The notes: generated by a model not told the origin, from the sequence alone. 64,000 nucleotides of DNA from Asaia bogorensis NBRC 16594 (GCF_001547995.1 NZ_AP014690.1:3134266-3198265), one strand, 5' to 3'; positions 45,245-55,835 are shown, counted from the first letter of the stretch. A program made the numbers and translations.

Positions 45245-46888
45245 ATGAGCACGCAAATCGAACGCGAGGAAATGGAATTCGACGTGGTGATCGTCGGCGG
45301 AGGGCCCGCCGGCCTTTCCGCCGCCATCCGACTGCGTCAACTCATGCCGGAAGCCACGATCTGCCTTGTTGAAAAAGGCAGCGAAATCGGGGCGCATATC
45401 GTCTCGGGTGCGGTGATCGAACCCCGCGCCCTGGCCGAACTCTTCCCCGACTGGCAGGAACGCGGCGCACCGCTGAAAACCCCGGTGACGGAAGAAAAAG
45501 TGCTTTTCCTGACCGAAAAGCGCGGCTTCGCCATACCCTTCATCGACAAGCTCATGCCTGCCATGGCCAATCACGGCAATTATGTCGTGTCGCTGGGGGA
45601 GGTCTGCCGCTGGCTCGGCGCCCAGGCCGAGGAGATGGGCGTCGAGATCTATCCCGGCTTTGCCGCCGCCGAACCCTATATCGAGGATGGCCGCCTGTGC
45701 GGTGTCATCACCGGTGATATGGGCATCACGCGTGAGGGCGAGCAGGGGCCGAACTTCGCACCCGGCATGATCCTGCGGGCAAAACAGACCATCCTGACCG
45801 AGGGCGTGCGCGGCTCGATCAGCCAGCGCGTGATGAAGCAGTTCAATCTGCGTCAGGGCGTGGACCCGCAGACCTATGGGCTGGGCATCAAGGAAGTCTG
45901 GGAAATCCCCGCTGAAAAGCACAAGCCCGGCTTCGTGCAGCACAGCTTTGGCTGGCCGATGGATGACGGCACCTATGGCGGCGCCTGGCTCTATCATTTT
46001 GGCGAAAACCTCGTCTCCTACGGTTTTGTCACCGGGCTGGATTACAGCAATACCTGGCTCTCTCCCTTTCAGGAGATGCAGCGCCTCAAGACCCATCCCG
46101 AATTTGCGAAGCATCTCGAAGGCGGTCGCCGTCTGATCTATGGCGCGCGTGCGCTGTCCGAAGGCGGCTTCCAATCCCTGCCGCGCCTGTCCTTTCCGGG
46201 TGGTGTTCTGGCCGGTGATTCCGCAGGCTTCCTGAACATGCCCAAGATCAAGGGCACGCATACGGCGATGAAATCCGGCATGCTGGCTGCCGAAGCCGTG
46301 GCCGAGGCGCTGGGGGGTGAAGGCCCCTGCGAGGCCACAAGCTATACACGCCGTTTCAAGAGTTCCTGGCTGTTCAAGGAGTTGTTCGAGGCCCGCAATG
46401 TGCGCCCTGCCTTTGCCCGCTGGGGCAATCGCCTCGGCGCGCTCTATGCCGGAATCGACAGCCTGATTTTCCGTGGCCGCGCACCCTGGACGCTGCATTT
46501 CCGTCATACGGATCATGAAGCGCTCAAGCCTGCCGAGCAGTGCAAGCCCATTGCCTATCCGAAGCCGGATGGCACGCTGACCTTCGATCTCACCTCATCG
46601 GTGTTCCTGTCGGGCACCAATCATGAGGAGGACCAGCCGGTCCACCTGAAACTGCGTGACCCGTCGAAATGGCTGCCGGTCAACTGGGGCATTTTCCGCT
46701 CACCTGAAAGCCGCTACTGCCCGGCCGGTGTGTATGAGGCGCTAGAGGAAAACAGCACCATGCGCCTGCAGATCAACGCGCAGAACTGCGTGCACTGCAA
46801 GACCTGCGACATCAAGGATCCGACGCAGAATATCGACTGGTGTGTGCCCGAAGGGGCCGGTGGACCGAATTATCCTGTCGGTATGTGA
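45245..46888 (+). CDS. etfQO: Electron transfer flavoprotein:ubiquinone oxidoreductase
   Basis: Membrane-associated FAD and 4Fe-4S enzyme passing electrons from ETF to ubiquinone. N-terminal FAD motif VVIVGGGPAGLSAAIRL, central ubiquinone-binding and membrane segments (GHGNYVVS region replaced by NHGNYVVSLGEVCRWLG), and at the C-terminus the cluster ligands CPAGVYE, CVHCKTCDIKDPTQNI. 547 residues, as usual. Followed 59 bases later by etfB and etfA. Confidence 0.97.
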   Translation: MSTQIEREEMEFDVVIVGGGPAGLSAAIRLRQLMPEATICLVEKGSEIGAHIVSGAVIEPRALAELFPDWQERGAPLKTPVTEEKVLFLTEKRGFAIPFIDKLMPAMANHGNYVVSLGEVCRWLGAQAEEMGVEIYPGFAAAEPYIEDGRLCGVITGDMGITREGEQGPNFAPGMILRAKQTILTEGVRGSISQRVMKQFNLRQGVDPQTYGLGIKEVWEIPAEKHKPGFVQHSFGWPMDDGTYGGAWLYHFGENLVSYGFVTGLDYSNTWLSPFQEMQRLKTHPEFAKHLEGGRRLIYGARALSEGGFQSLPRLSFPGGVLAGDSAGFLNMPKIKGTHTAMKSGMLAAEAVAEALGGEGPCEATSYTRRFKSSWLFKELFEARNVRPAFARWGNRLGALYAGIDSLIFRGRAPWTLHFRHTDHEALKPAEQCKPIAYPKPDGTLTFDLTSSVFLSGTNHEEDQPVHLKLRDPSKWLPVNWGIFRSPESRYCPAGVYEALEENSTMRLQINAQNCVHCKTCDIKDPTQNIDWCVPEGAGGPNYPVGM

Positions 46889-46947
46889 TTTTGAGTCGCA
46901 ATAAGGTATGAACCCTGACGACAAATTCCAGGATCGGCGAGAAACAG

Positions 46948-47697
46948 ATGAAGATAGTGGTCCCGGTCAAGCGGGTGGTGGATTACAACATCAAGCCCCG
47001 CGTCAAGGCCGATAACAGCGGCGTCGACACGCAAGGCGTGAAGATGTCGATGAATCCCTTCGATGAAATTGCTGTCGAAGAAGCCGTCAGGCTTCGCGAA
47101 AAAGGCGCTGCCTCCGAAATCGTGGTGGTGACCATCGGCGTAGCCGAGGCGCAGCCCGTTCTGCGTACGGCCATGGCCATGGGTGCCGATCGTGCCATTC
47201 TGGTGCAGACCGATGCCGAACTGGAGCCGCTGGCTGTCGCGAAGCTGCTCAAGGCCATCGTCGATCGCGAAAATCCCGGTCTGGTCATCATGGGCAAGCA
47301 GGCCATTGATGACGACATGAATGCGACCGGCCAGATCCTGGCAGCACGCCTCAACTGGCCGCAGGGCACGTTTGCCAGTTCGGTTGCCGTCGAGGACGGG
47401 CGCATCACCGTGGTACGTGAGGCCGATGGCGGGCTCGAAACAGTGCGTCTTGCACTCCCGGCCGTGGTCACCACCGATCTGCGCCTAAACGAGCCGCGCT
47501 ACGCCACCATGCCCAACATCATGAAGGCCAAGAAAAAGCCGCTCGAGACCATCGCTGCCGATACGCTGGGCGTGGACATCACGCCGCGTCTGGAAACAGT
47601 GAAGGTGGTCGAGCCGCCCGTGCGTCAGGCCGGTATAAAGGTATCGAGCGTTGCCGAGCTGGTTGGCAAGCTGCGTGACGAAGCGAAGGTGATCTGA
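46948..47697 (+). CDS. etfB: Electron transfer flavoprotein beta subunit
   Basis: Binds AMP and takes electrons from acyl-CoA and other flavin dehydrogenases. Starts [14 protein letters not shown]; signature [27 protein letters not shown]; recognition loop near [21 protein letters not shown]. 249 residues. Two bases before etfA; CGGCGAGAAAC lies ahead of the ATG. Confidence 0.98.
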   Translation: MKIVVPVKRVVDYNIKPRVKADNSGVDTQGVKMSMNPFDEIAVEEAVRLREKGAASEIVVVTIGVAEAQPVLRTAMAMGADRAILVQTDAELEPLAVAKLLKAIVDRENPGLVIMGKQAIDDDMNATGQILAARLNWPQGTFASSVAVEDGRITVVREADGGLETVRLALPAVVTTDLRLNEPRYATMPNIMKAKKKPLETIAADTLGVDITPRLETVKVVEPPVRQAGIKVSSVAELVGKLRDEAKVI

Positions 47698-47699
47698 TC

Positions 47700-48614
47700 A
47701 TGACAACTCTGGTTCTGATCGAAGCCGAAGGCACCGCCATCAAGAAGGCAAGCCTTTCCGCCGTTGCCGCAGCTCGCCATTTCGGTGCTGTCGATGTGCT
47801 GCTGATCGGCGCAGAAGGTGCCCAGGAAGCCGCGAAGATCGAGGGGATCACCCGCGTTCTTCATGCGGACTCCACACCGCATCTGGCTGAGTGCATTGCC
47901 GCCCTGATTGCCGATCGCGCCAAGGATTACGATCATATCGTTTCCGCCGCGACGGCTTATGGCAAGAACACCCTGCCCCGCGTGGCTGGTCTGCTGGATG
48001 TGCAGCCGATCACTGAAGTGGTCGAGATCATCGACGCCGATACCTTCGTGCGTCCGATCTATGCCGGTAGCGCACTTTCCACCGTGCGGTCGCGCGATGC
48101 GATCAAGGTGCTGACCGTGCGTAACGCCAATTTCGAAGCCGCCAAGCTGGGCGACGCTTCGGCGCCGATCGAAGCCGTCTCTGCTGCGGTCGAGGTGCCG
48201 GACGCCGAATATGTCGGGATCGAGCTGACTCATTCCGACCGCCCCGAACTGGAATCGGCTCGTGTGGTGATCTCGGGTGGGCGCGGCCTGAAGGATGCAG
48301 CCAATTTCAAGCTGCTCGAGCCTGTGGCCGACAAGCTTGGCGCTGCCATTGGTGCGTCGCGCGCGGCGGTGGATGCCGGGTTTGCCCCGAACGAGATGCA
48401 GGTCGGTCAGACCGGCAAGATCGTGGCACCTGATCTCTATATCGCTGTCGGTCTTTCAGGCGCCATCCAGCATCTGGCAGGCATGAAGGACAGCCGGGTA
48501 ATCGTGGCGATCAACATGGACCCCGAAGCCCCGATCTTCAACGTGGCCGATTACGGCCTCGTGGGCGATCTGTTCGAGATCCTGCCCCAGCTCAAGGCCG
48601 AACTGGGCGCCTGA
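47700..48614 (+). CDS. etfA: Electron transfer flavoprotein alpha subunit
   Basis: FAD-binding partner of EtfB. C-terminal FAD domain: [61 protein letters not shown], and [30 protein letters not shown]. 304 residues. Ends the etfQO-etfB-etfA set. Confidence 0.98.
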   Translation: MTTLVLIEAEGTAIKKASLSAVAAARHFGAVDVLLIGAEGAQEAAKIEGITRVLHADSTPHLAECIAALIADRAKDYDHIVSAATAYGKNTLPRVAGLLDVQPITEVVEIIDADTFVRPIYAGSALSTVRSRDAIKVLTVRNANFEAAKLGDASAPIEAVSAAVEVPDAEYVGIELTHSDRPELESARVVISGGRGLKDAANFKLLEPVADKLGAAIGASRAAVDAGFAPNEMQVGQTGKIVAPDLYIAVGLSGAIQHLAGMKDSRVIVAINMDPEAPIFNVADYGLVGDLFEILPQLKAELGA

Positions 48615-48621
48615 ACACGTC

Positions 48622-48656
48622 CCGAACCTGCCCCTTTTTCAGCAAGGCAGGTTCGG
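48622..48656 (+). terminator. Terminator after etfA
   Basis: Perfect 11-bp stem CCGAACCTGCC/GGCAGGTTCGG (48622-48632 and 48646-48656) with a 13-base loop, eight bases after the etfA stop. No clear T tail. Confidence 0.65.
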
Positions 48657-49071
48657 TTCCCTACGGCCAGATCATTCTGGCTCGTAGTCTGGCGCCAGAG
48701 CGCCGCATTACCCCTCTCCGGTCGGATGCACTACGCAGGGGAAGGCTTTTCTCCCAGTCTCGCAACTACCCGTTCCAGCCATCGCGATACGCGGCAACGG
48801 CGCGTCCTGCTCGTGCCAATACGGTTCGGGAGGGAGACCAGTTCTACCGGCGATAAGCGGCTTGCCAGCGCTCTTCAGCAAGACGGTATCGAACCGATCT
48901 GATTTCAGGCGACCGCAAGCCACATCAAGGTCGAGCGCGCTCATAACCCCACCATGATTGCCGCCATATTCAAGCGCCTCGCTGCGCCGATGGGGCCGCG
49001 ACGAAACGGAATCTTTCCTGCGGGACAGCTTTCCATTGTTTTTCGGCTTCGCATGGGACATGCTTGTATAC
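48657..49071. other. Gap with no convincing gene
   Basis: About 415 bases between the etfA terminator and the amidohydrolase. The minus-strand frame at 48708-49091 and the upstream extension of the amidohydrolase frame (from 48958) have no family-like sequence or ribosome site. No tRNA or strong hairpin seen. Confidence 0.45.
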
Positions 49072-50322
49072 ATGACCCAGATCATGGACATTCAGGCAGG
49101 CGGCGCCCGTGCCCGGGCGCGTTGCGACGAACTCGGTATCGCTCCTTATAGCGACCAGAGTGACGGACTCTTTCGCCCCTATCTCGGCCCGGCGCACAGG
49201 GCCACGATCGGCAGACTGGCCCAGTGGATGGACCAGGCGGGCATGAGTGTTGAAACCGATGCCGTGGGAAACCTCGTCGGGCATTATGCGGGTGTGACAC
49301 CCGACGCACCCGTTCTGCTGATCGGCTCGCATGTGGACAGTGTGCGTGATGGTGGGCGCTATGACGGCATGCTGGGTGTGTTGCTCGGCATCGAGACCGT
49401 GGCCTATTTCAACGAGCGCGGCCTCAGACTGCCTTTTGCGCTTGAGGTCATCGGTTTTGGAGATGAGGAAGGCTCCCGTTTTCCCACCTATATGATGGGC
49501 TCGCGCTCTGCTGCCGGCATGAAGCAGCAGATCGATGACAGCATCACCGATCGCGATGGCGTGTCACTGCGTCAGGCCCTTGCGGACTGGGGGCTGGATG
49601 TCTCGCGCTTTCATACCGCCAGACGGCAGAACGTCTTCGCCTATATCGAAGCGCATATCGAGCAGGCCCCCCATCTGGAGCGCGCCAGTCTGCCGCTCGG
49701 TCTGGTGCGAGGCATCGCCTCTCAATATCGCTTCCGCGTCACGCTGACAGGCGAAGCCGACCACGCCGGAACGGCCATGCACGAACGTCGCGATGCCCTG
49801 GCCGCCGCCGCCGAGGCAATTTCGGCCATCGAGCACATCGGCGCACAGGACCCGGTCGATCTGGTGACGACAGTGGGCTGGCTGACTGTCGAGAACGGCG
49901 CCCCTAATATCGTGCCGGGCAAGGTCGCTCTGACTATCGATATCAGGGCGGTGACACCCGGTGTGCGTGAAAGCGCTGCCCAGGAAGTCAGTGACACGCT
50001 GCAGGCCATCTGCACACGCAGGCGCATCCGTCTCGATATCGAGCGCATACAGGATCTGGCTGGCGCGCTTTGCGATGAACGCCTGACATCCCTCCTTGGC
50101 CGCGCCGTGGAAGAACGGCAGGGCAACACGCCCCCCATGCTGCTCAGCCAGGCCGGGCATGATGCCATGATCATGGCCAATCTCGCCCCCATGACCATGC
50201 TGTTCATCCGCTGCAAGGGCGGGATCAGCCACAACCCAGCAGAATCTGTCGATGACGCCGATATCGAGGCGGCGCATCAGGCCCTGGTGACCTTCGTCAC
50301 GCGACTTGGAGAAACGATGTGA
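49072..50322 (+). CDS. M20-family amidohydrolase, likely allantoate/ureide hydrolase
   Basis: Binuclear metallo-hydrolase of the hydantoinase/carbamoylase family (416 residues). Metal ligands: GSHVDSV (His), GGRYDGMLG (Asp), FGDEEGSRF (Glu), EAHIEQ (His) and SHNPAESV (His); the dimerisation domain contains GEADHAGTAM. Substrate candidates are allantoate, ureidoglycolate or N-carbamoyl amino acids. Its stop overlaps an aminotransferase of the PucG type, favouring allantoate breakdown. Start uncertain among ATGs at 49060, 49072 and 49084. Confidence 0.85.
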   Translation: MTQIMDIQAGGARARARCDELGIAPYSDQSDGLFRPYLGPAHRATIGRLAQWMDQAGMSVETDAVGNLVGHYAGVTPDAPVLLIGSHVDSVRDGGRYDGMLGVLLGIETVAYFNERGLRLPFALEVIGFGDEEGSRFPTYMMGSRSAAGMKQQIDDSITDRDGVSLRQALADWGLDVSRFHTARRQNVFAYIEAHIEQAPHLERASLPLGLVRGIASQYRFRVTLTGEADHAGTAMHERRDALAAAAEAISAIEHIGAQDPVDLVTTVGWLTVENGAPNIVPGKVALTIDIRAVTPGVRESAAQEVSDTLQAICTRRRIRLDIERIQDLAGALCDERLTSLLGRAVEERQGNTPPMLLSQAGHDAMIMANLAPMTMLFIRCKGGISHNPAESVDDADIEAAHQALVTFVTRLGETM

Positions 50323-51491
50323 GCAGTTTTTTCGGTGAGATCAACCCGCCGCAGCGCCTTCTGATGGGGCCGGGCCCCATCAATGTGCATCCGCGCGTGC
50401 TGCGGGCCATGGGAGCGGACATGCTCGGCCAGTTCGATCCCGAGATGACCGATTACATGAACCAGACGATGGCGCTTTATCGTCGGGTGTTCATGACCGA
50501 AAACCGCTGGACATTCCTCATCGACGGCTCAGCCCGCGCCGGTATCGAGGCCGCCCTGACCTCACTGATCGAGCCGGGCGCCAAGGTTCTGCTCATCCGT
50601 TCCGGGCGCTTTGGCATGTTGCTGGGCGAGATTGCCGAGCGCCTTGGTGCCGAGATTGCCACGATCGATCTGGAATGGGGTCAGGTGGCCACGCTCGATC
50701 AGATCGAGGCCGCACTAGCCGAGCATCGTCCCGCCGTGTTTGCCGCCATTCATGGCGACACCTCCACCACCACGGCACAGCCGCTTGAAGGCGTCGGCGC
50801 ACTCTGCCGCCGCTATGGTGCCCTTTCCTATGTCGATGCCACGGCGACACTCGGCGGTATGCCGGTCCGCACCGATGAATGGCAGATCGACGTGGTCTCG
50901 GCTGGCCTGCAGAAATGCATGGGCGGCCCGCCGGGCAGCGCACCCATCACGATCTCTGACCGGGCAGCCGAGTTCATTTTCTCACGCCGCAAGGTCGAGA
51001 GCGGGATTCGTCGTGATGACATCAGCGATGGCACGCGCCCGTTCATCCGCTCGAACTATTTCGACCTCGCCATGGTCATGGATTACTGGTCGGAAAAGCG
51101 CCTGAATCACCATACAGAAGCCACGTCGATGCTCTACGCCGCACGCGAATGTGCCCGTCTGGTGCTTGAGGAGGGGCTGGAGAACCGCTTCGCCCGTCAT
51201 GTGGCCGCTGGCAAGGCGATGTCTGAAGGACTGCGTGGTCTTGGCCTGACGCTCTATGGTCAGGACGCGTATCGCATGAGCAATGTCACCGGGGTCTATA
51301 TCCCTGAAGGCATTGATGGTGAACGTGTGCGGGCCCGTATGCGCGACGAATACCAGATCGAGATCGGCACCGCATTTGGTCCGCTGGTGGGCAAGATCTG
51401 GCGTCTTGGCGCAATGGGCTACAATGCCGAGCAGCACAAGGTGCGTCTGACCCTGGCCGCTCTCAAGGCTGTTCTGGAAAGCGAGGCCTGA
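50319..51491 (+). CDS. pucG: PucG-type ureidoglycine-glyoxylate aminotransferase
   Basis: Class V PLP aminotransferase of the alanine-glyoxylate/serine-glyoxylate type, 390 residues. N-terminal LLMGPGPINVHPRVLRAMG, PLP pocket around HGDTSTTTAQPL and YVDATATLGGMP, and the Schiff-base lysine in SAGLQKCMGGPPG. The ATGA overlap with the ureide hydrolase gives a two-gene unit in which (S)-ureidoglycine released from allantoate would be transaminated to oxalurate. A serine-glyoxylate role cannot be excluded. Confidence 0.82.
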   Translation: MSSFFGEINPPQRLLMGPGPINVHPRVLRAMGADMLGQFDPEMTDYMNQTMALYRRVFMTENRWTFLIDGSARAGIEAALTSLIEPGAKVLLIRSGRFGMLLGEIAERLGAEIATIDLEWGQVATLDQIEAALAEHRPAVFAAIHGDTSTTTAQPLEGVGALCRRYGALSYVDATATLGGMPVRTDEWQIDVVSAGLQKCMGGPPGSAPITISDRAAEFIFSRRKVESGIRRDDISDGTRPFIRSNYFDLAMVMDYWSEKRLNHHTEATSMLYAARECARLVLEEGLENRFARHVAAGKAMSEGLRGLGLTLYGQDAYRMSNVTGVYIPEGIDGERVRARMRDEYQIEIGTAFGPLVGKIWRLGAMGYNAEQHKVRLTLAALKAVLESEA

Positions 51492-51569
51492 CCACTCTCG
51501 CAGGCCAGGTGAGACCCGAGCCACGCGATCAAAACTCACCCGACCCAAAGCCGGTTGATCCTGGCCGGA

Positions 51570-52028
51570 CTAGTCCAGACCGGGGCCGTTCAGCCGGCTG
51601 TGAATCCGGGCGATTACTCTGCGGGTAATCGCCAGTTCCTCGGCATCGATCCCGTCGGTGACGGTCTGCTCGATGGCCCGCGAGAAGCGCAGGACTTCGT
51701 CGAGGCGCCTGGCACCTTCCGGAGTGATCTGCACGTAAAAGGCCCGTCGGTCTGCTTCATCGGGCTCACGGGTTATGAAGCCCTTTTCCTCGAGCGTGCG
51801 GAGGATGCGCACCATGGAGGATTTGTCGAGCAGAAGGGCTTCGGCAATTTCCTTGGGGTGCATGGGGCGACCATATCGCTGCAATTCCAGCAGGGGCTGC
51901 CACGTCGCATCGGTCAGATCATGCGGGCGTAGCCTGACATCGAGGATCTGCCGCCAGCGCCGGGCAATCAGCCCCATCATGCGTCCCAGGGTCAGGCTCT
52001 CTTCCACTGTGCTCACCGGGGCGCTCAC
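51570..52028 (-). CDS. MarR-family transcriptional regulator
   Basis: 152 residues. Winged helix-turn-helix with LTDATWQPLLELQRYGRPMHPKEIAEALLLDKSSMVRILRTLEEKGFITREPDEADRRAFYVQIT. The ATG overlaps the stop of the upstream outer-membrane efflux gene, so the regulator is the last gene of the efflux operon and likely represses the operon promoter (palindrome at 57215-57231), being released by an aromatic ligand. Confidence 0.9.
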   Translation of the reverse strand: MSAPVSTVEESLTLGRMMGLIARRWRQILDVRLRPHDLTDATWQPLLELQRYGRPMHPKEIAEALLLDKSSMVRILRTLEEKGFITREPDEADRRAFYVQITPEGARRLDEVLRFSRAIEQTVTDGIDAEELAITRRVIARIHSRLNGPGLD

Positions 52029-53602
52029 CGGGGCGCTGCCGTATTCATGTCGTCGGGCATGTTGTTCGCCAGATCAAGCTGCCCGGTGGCATGGGCCAGC
52101 GCTGCCGCCTTGGTAAACGCCTGAGCAACACTCACGGCAAGCGATGCCTGCGCCTCGAACAGGGCCGCAGCTGCTGTAGACGCATCCGTCATGGTGCCAA
52201 CCCCATGCGCATAGGCCTGACTGGCCCCTTCATTGGCCGTGCGGGCGGCATCGTTCAGAACACGGGCAGATTTTACCTGGGCAAGTGCCGTTTCGAGCGC
52301 ATCCTGACTATCAGCCACCTGCCGCTCGACGCTCAGACGATCCTTGAGAAGGGTCGCCTCGGCTGCATCATGCTGCGACTGCGCCATGTGGATGGCATTG
52401 GCTCGCAAGCCCCCCTGATAGATTGGCCAGCTGACCTGAAGAAAAGCCCCGGCTTCCGGCTGTGCAATGGCCGAGGCCGGCGCCGAGCGACCCGTTCCAT
52501 AGGTCTTGAGCGCCCCCAGATAGCCCGACATTGTTCCGGCAAAGGCAACACGCGGCATCAGCGCTGCCTTCGATTCCGCAATGGCTTCGTCAGACGCGCG
52601 CAATCTGGCAATATCGGCCAGAAGATCGGGCCGCGACGCCAGAGCCTGATCCACAAGCTGCCTGATCTGACCCGGAGAACTCTGGGGCAGGGCCTGTACA
52701 GGCATCGGCTCTATCTCGAGCGGCAGGGTGGCAGGCAGGCCGGTCACCTCCAACAGGGCATGATGGGCGCCATGCTCGGCATCGACCGCCTTGTCCAGAT
52801 CGAAACGTGCCTGAGCCAGATTGCGCTGCGCCGTAGCCACATCGACGATCGTTGCCTCGCCATGCTCATGACGCGACTGCGCAGCACGCAGCAAAAGCGC
52901 CATATTATCCACGGCATGGTGAGAGGCCGCGACAATGGCCTGCGCCGCCTGCTGGCTGTGATACGCACTGATCACATCCAGAATGAGTTGCTGATGAACC
53001 GCCGAAAACCCGAAATTGGCGGCAAGCGTCTGGAATTTCGCTTCATTGATCCTGGCCCGCGTGCGGCCAAAATCGAGAAGCAGATAATCAAGCTCAAGCT
53101 TGGGGAATGCCGCCGCGCCATTCGATGTCAGATAGCCGCGGCTCGACAGATAATTGGGCAGGGGGAGTGCCATGCGCTGGAAACCGCCCATAGCCGAGAA
53201 AGTAAGCTGGGGCAGCATGGCGGCACGCGACATGCCGACACCGATGGCCGCCTGCCGCGCGCTCTCCCACGCGATGCGCGTGCGCGGGTTGTTGCGCTCA
53301 GCCAGATCGATCAGCTGCGGCAGCGACAACACATGATCCTGTCCCTCCGGCAAGGCATGCTGCGCATGGCCAGCGCCGGATGATGCCCCTCCAGCACCCT
53401 TGCCTGTTGGCCAGTCGGGAGAAGGATTGCGTATGTCGGGCGGCAGGGTGAGACCCGTCGCCCCATGCGGGTGCCACGCGTGATCGGCACTCTGCGGCGC
53501 CAGATCGCGCGTGTCATTGCATCCGGCCAGCATCGCACCGAGCATCAGAAGAGGGATACCGCGCAACAGAAGGGTGCGGTGTGAGACTACTTTTAGGGTC
53601 AT
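52025..53602 (-). CDS. Outer-membrane efflux lipoprotein (TolC/NodT type)
   Basis: 525 residues. Lipoprotein signal with lipobox MLAGC, then two TolC-type repeats with long alpha-helical coils (ERNNPRTRIAWESARQAAIGVG, LRASDEAIAESKAALMPRVAFAG, QHDAAEATLLKDRLSVERQVADS). Forms the outer-membrane channel for the FUSC/HlyD exporter encoded upstream in the same operon. Confidence 0.9.
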   Translation of the reverse strand: MTLKVVSHRTLLLRGIPLLMLGAMLAGCNDTRDLAPQSADHAWHPHGATGLTLPPDIRNPSPDWPTGKGAGGASSGAGHAQHALPEGQDHVLSLPQLIDLAERNNPRTRIAWESARQAAIGVGMSRAAMLPQLTFSAMGGFQRMALPLPNYLSSRGYLTSNGAAAFPKLELDYLLLDFGRTRARINEAKFQTLAANFGFSAVHQQLILDVISAYHSQQAAQAIVAASHHAVDNMALLLRAAQSRHEHGEATIVDVATAQRNLAQARFDLDKAVDAEHGAHHALLEVTGLPATLPLEIEPMPVQALPQSSPGQIRQLVDQALASRPDLLADIARLRASDEAIAESKAALMPRVAFAGTMSGYLGALKTYGTGRSAPASAIAQPEAGAFLQVSWPIYQGGLRANAIHMAQSQHDAAEATLLKDRLSVERQVADSQDALETALAQVKSARVLNDAARTANEGASQAYAHGVGTMTDASTAAAALFEAQASLAVSVAQAFTKAAALAHATGQLDLANNMPDDMNTAAPR

Positions 53603-53630
53603 CGGAAAAATCCGTGCTGCATGGCGGGCA

Positions 53631-55835
53631 TCAGGCCTGTTCTGTCATGGCGCCCTGTCCGGGCCGTGCTTCAGCGTCAGGGTCATAGCGCTGGATAATC
53701 AGTCTCAGCCCCTCATCGAGCAGACCGAACCACACCATGCGCTGGGGGTCATGAGGCAACAGGGGCAGGGGTGGCAGACGCATCTGAAGGGCAAGACCAT
53801 CGCGGCCGTCTTCCAGCCATTGCGCCAGTTCGCTGAACCATCCCGCAAGCTGGTCGACCTGCGCCTGTGCCATGTCGTCAGGTTCGCGCCTCACATCCGA
53901 GATGACGGCCACGGGAATGGAGAGAAGCTGGATGTCACGCACAAGGGGCAGGGTGATATCGGGAATGAAGGCGTTGCCCTTCAGGCGCTCTTCCTCGAAG
54001 GGCGCATTGCGCAGGGCCATACGCGTCGCAGCAATGGCGCGACCGAATTTCTCGCGTTCCATTTCCTGCCCGATATCGACAGCCTGCTCAGGATGCTTGC
54101 GCCGCAAGGCTATCAGCCCGCCCAGCTGACGCACCGCTCCGACCAGATGGCTGCGCGCCACATTGGTCGCACTCACCGGCCATAGCGCCGCAGCCATCAG
54201 ATACACGACGACATTGCCGATCAGGATACCCACAACGCGGTTGCGCGCCGTCTCCATGTCCAACGTCGGGCCATAGCCCTGCAGGATGGTCATGAAATAG
54301 GCCATCGCAATCTGCACGCCGGCATAGGAGATGCGCTCGCTGCCGCTCTTGATCCAGCCTGCGAAGGCAGCCACCGGGATCACCACCAGAATGAGATCGA
54401 GAACATCGGTGAGGGATGGCATGAGCGTAAGGATGGTGCCAATGCCACATACCGCACCGATCATGGCACCCATGACACGCAGGAGCATCTTGTGGACGGA
54501 GTCACCCACTGTGCCGAGGGAGACAAGAAAGCACGTCACGACGCAGGTCTGGATACCCGGCCAGGAGGTAAAACGCGTGATGGCGTAACAGATGACCACG
54601 GAAAGCGCGATCCGTATGGCCGCCTGCGGATAGGCCGGGTTCGTGAAGGCATCCGGCTTGAAAAAACTGCGGGCCGCCGCCTTGATTTCAGGCGCAAACT
54701 GGGCGGCAGTCGTCTCGGGGCGGACAAGCAGGCCATGAATGATGGTGACCGAACGAATGAATTCACTGGCCAGCGGGTAGAGCTTCGGATCATCGCTGAA
54801 TTCATCGGCAAGGCGTTGGAGCGCAGCCTCGTCAAAATCGATCACGGCCACGTTGTCGCGTCCCTGTCGATAGACAGCACCGCACTGCTCCACGATCAGC
54901 CCCATACGGTGCAGGAACGCCGTGCCTCGCCCGGTTGTATCGAGCCGACTCCAGGCCAGCAGGATCATGACAAGACGGGCCGTATTGCGAATCATCGCAA
55001 TCCCGACATGACGGCTTGTGATTTCAGGATGAAGCTTGATGCTCAGGTCATGAAACTGGCGCAGCAAGGCCACGCCCTGATCGGCCAGTGAGGCAATCTG
55101 GCGCATCTGGGCCGTCTCAGGTCTTGCCCCGGTTTCGCACCCCTGTGCCACGGCGCGGAAGCGCTGTGCGAGCCCGGCCCGCAGCATGGTGAGCGGATCA
55201 TGCCCGGCCAGGCGATTGACCACCGCAATGATCGACAGCGCGATGACAAATACCACGCCGACCCATAGCAGGGTATGCAGCATGGCCTCTTCGGGCGGCA
55301 TGAACGCCGCATCGGGCACAGCACTATCGGTCGTATTGCCAATGAACCCGTCCAGCGAATAGCCGACATTCTGCAGCATATCCGCGCTCATGGTCATGTA
55401 GACGATCCAGAAGAGCAGGATATTGGCCAGAGACCCCATGGTCATGGCCTGTGACAGAAACCCTGCCGCAAGAGTCAGCAGAAGCATCAGGGGCAGGCGT
55501 AGTCCGGGCTCGGACAGGCTAAGCATCAGGAAAAGGATTGTCAGCCCCGTGCCCGCCACAATCACCGCCCCGCCCATCAGCGCCGTGCTGGTATTGGAGG
55601 CTGCGTCATTGCCGGACAGGAAGAAGCAGATGAAGACCAGAACCGGCAGATCGGGGATGCGGAATGTCTCGCCAATCAGGATTGTGACAATCACCTGAAA
55701 CACGAGCAGGGCCGTATTGCGTGCCCGACCGGGGGATGGCGCCATTTCCTTTTTGAGGAAGGCAAAGGTCGATGGCGTTTCCTCGCGCCAGATCCTTCGC
55801 CTTGGCAACACCACCTCCTGCCCGGCGGTGTTCAT
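53631..55835 (-). CDS. FUSC-family inner-membrane exporter (AaeB-like)
   Basis: 734 residues. Two sets of about five to six membrane helices (N-terminal about 35-200, and again 405-545), each followed by a cytoplasmic domain, the arrangement of aromatic-acid exporter AaeB. Its start overlaps the HlyD gene stop by ATGA. With HlyD and the outer-membrane factor it would form a tripartite pump, probably for hydroxybenzoate-like acids or other toxic organics. Confidence 0.88.
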   Translation of the reverse strand: MNTAGQEVVLPRRRIWREETPSTFAFLKKEMAPSPGRARNTALLVFQVIVTILIGETFRIPDLPVLVFICFFLSGNDAASNTSTALMGGAVIVAGTGLTILFLMLSLSEPGLRLPLMLLLTLAAGFLSQAMTMGSLANILLFWIVYMTMSADMLQNVGYSLDGFIGNTTDSAVPDAAFMPPEEAMLHTLLWVGVVFVIALSIIAVVNRLAGHDPLTMLRAGLAQRFRAVAQGCETGARPETAQMRQIASLADQGVALLRQFHDLSIKLHPEITSRHVGIAMIRNTARLVMILLAWSRLDTTGRGTAFLHRMGLIVEQCGAVYRQGRDNVAVIDFDEAALQRLADEFSDDPKLYPLASEFIRSVTIIHGLLVRPETTAAQFAPEIKAAARSFFKPDAFTNPAYPQAAIRIALSVVICYAITRFTSWPGIQTCVVTCFLVSLGTVGDSVHKMLLRVMGAMIGAVCGIGTILTLMPSLTDVLDLILVVIPVAAFAGWIKSGSERISYAGVQIAMAYFMTILQGYGPTLDMETARNRVVGILIGNVVVYLMAAALWPVSATNVARSHLVGAVRQLGGLIALRRKHPEQAVDIGQEMEREKFGRAIAATRMALRNAPFEEERLKGNAFIPDITLPLVRDIQLLSIPVAVISDVRREPDDMAQAQVDQLAGWFSELAQWLEDGRDGLALQMRLPPLPLLPHDPQRMVWFGLLDEGLRLIIQRYDPDAEARPGQGAMTEQA

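Noticed and set aside
48708..49091. 127-codon minus-strand frame in the etfA-amidohydrolase gap
   Set aside because: No ribosome site, no family-like sequence, and it overlaps the start of the amidohydrolase.
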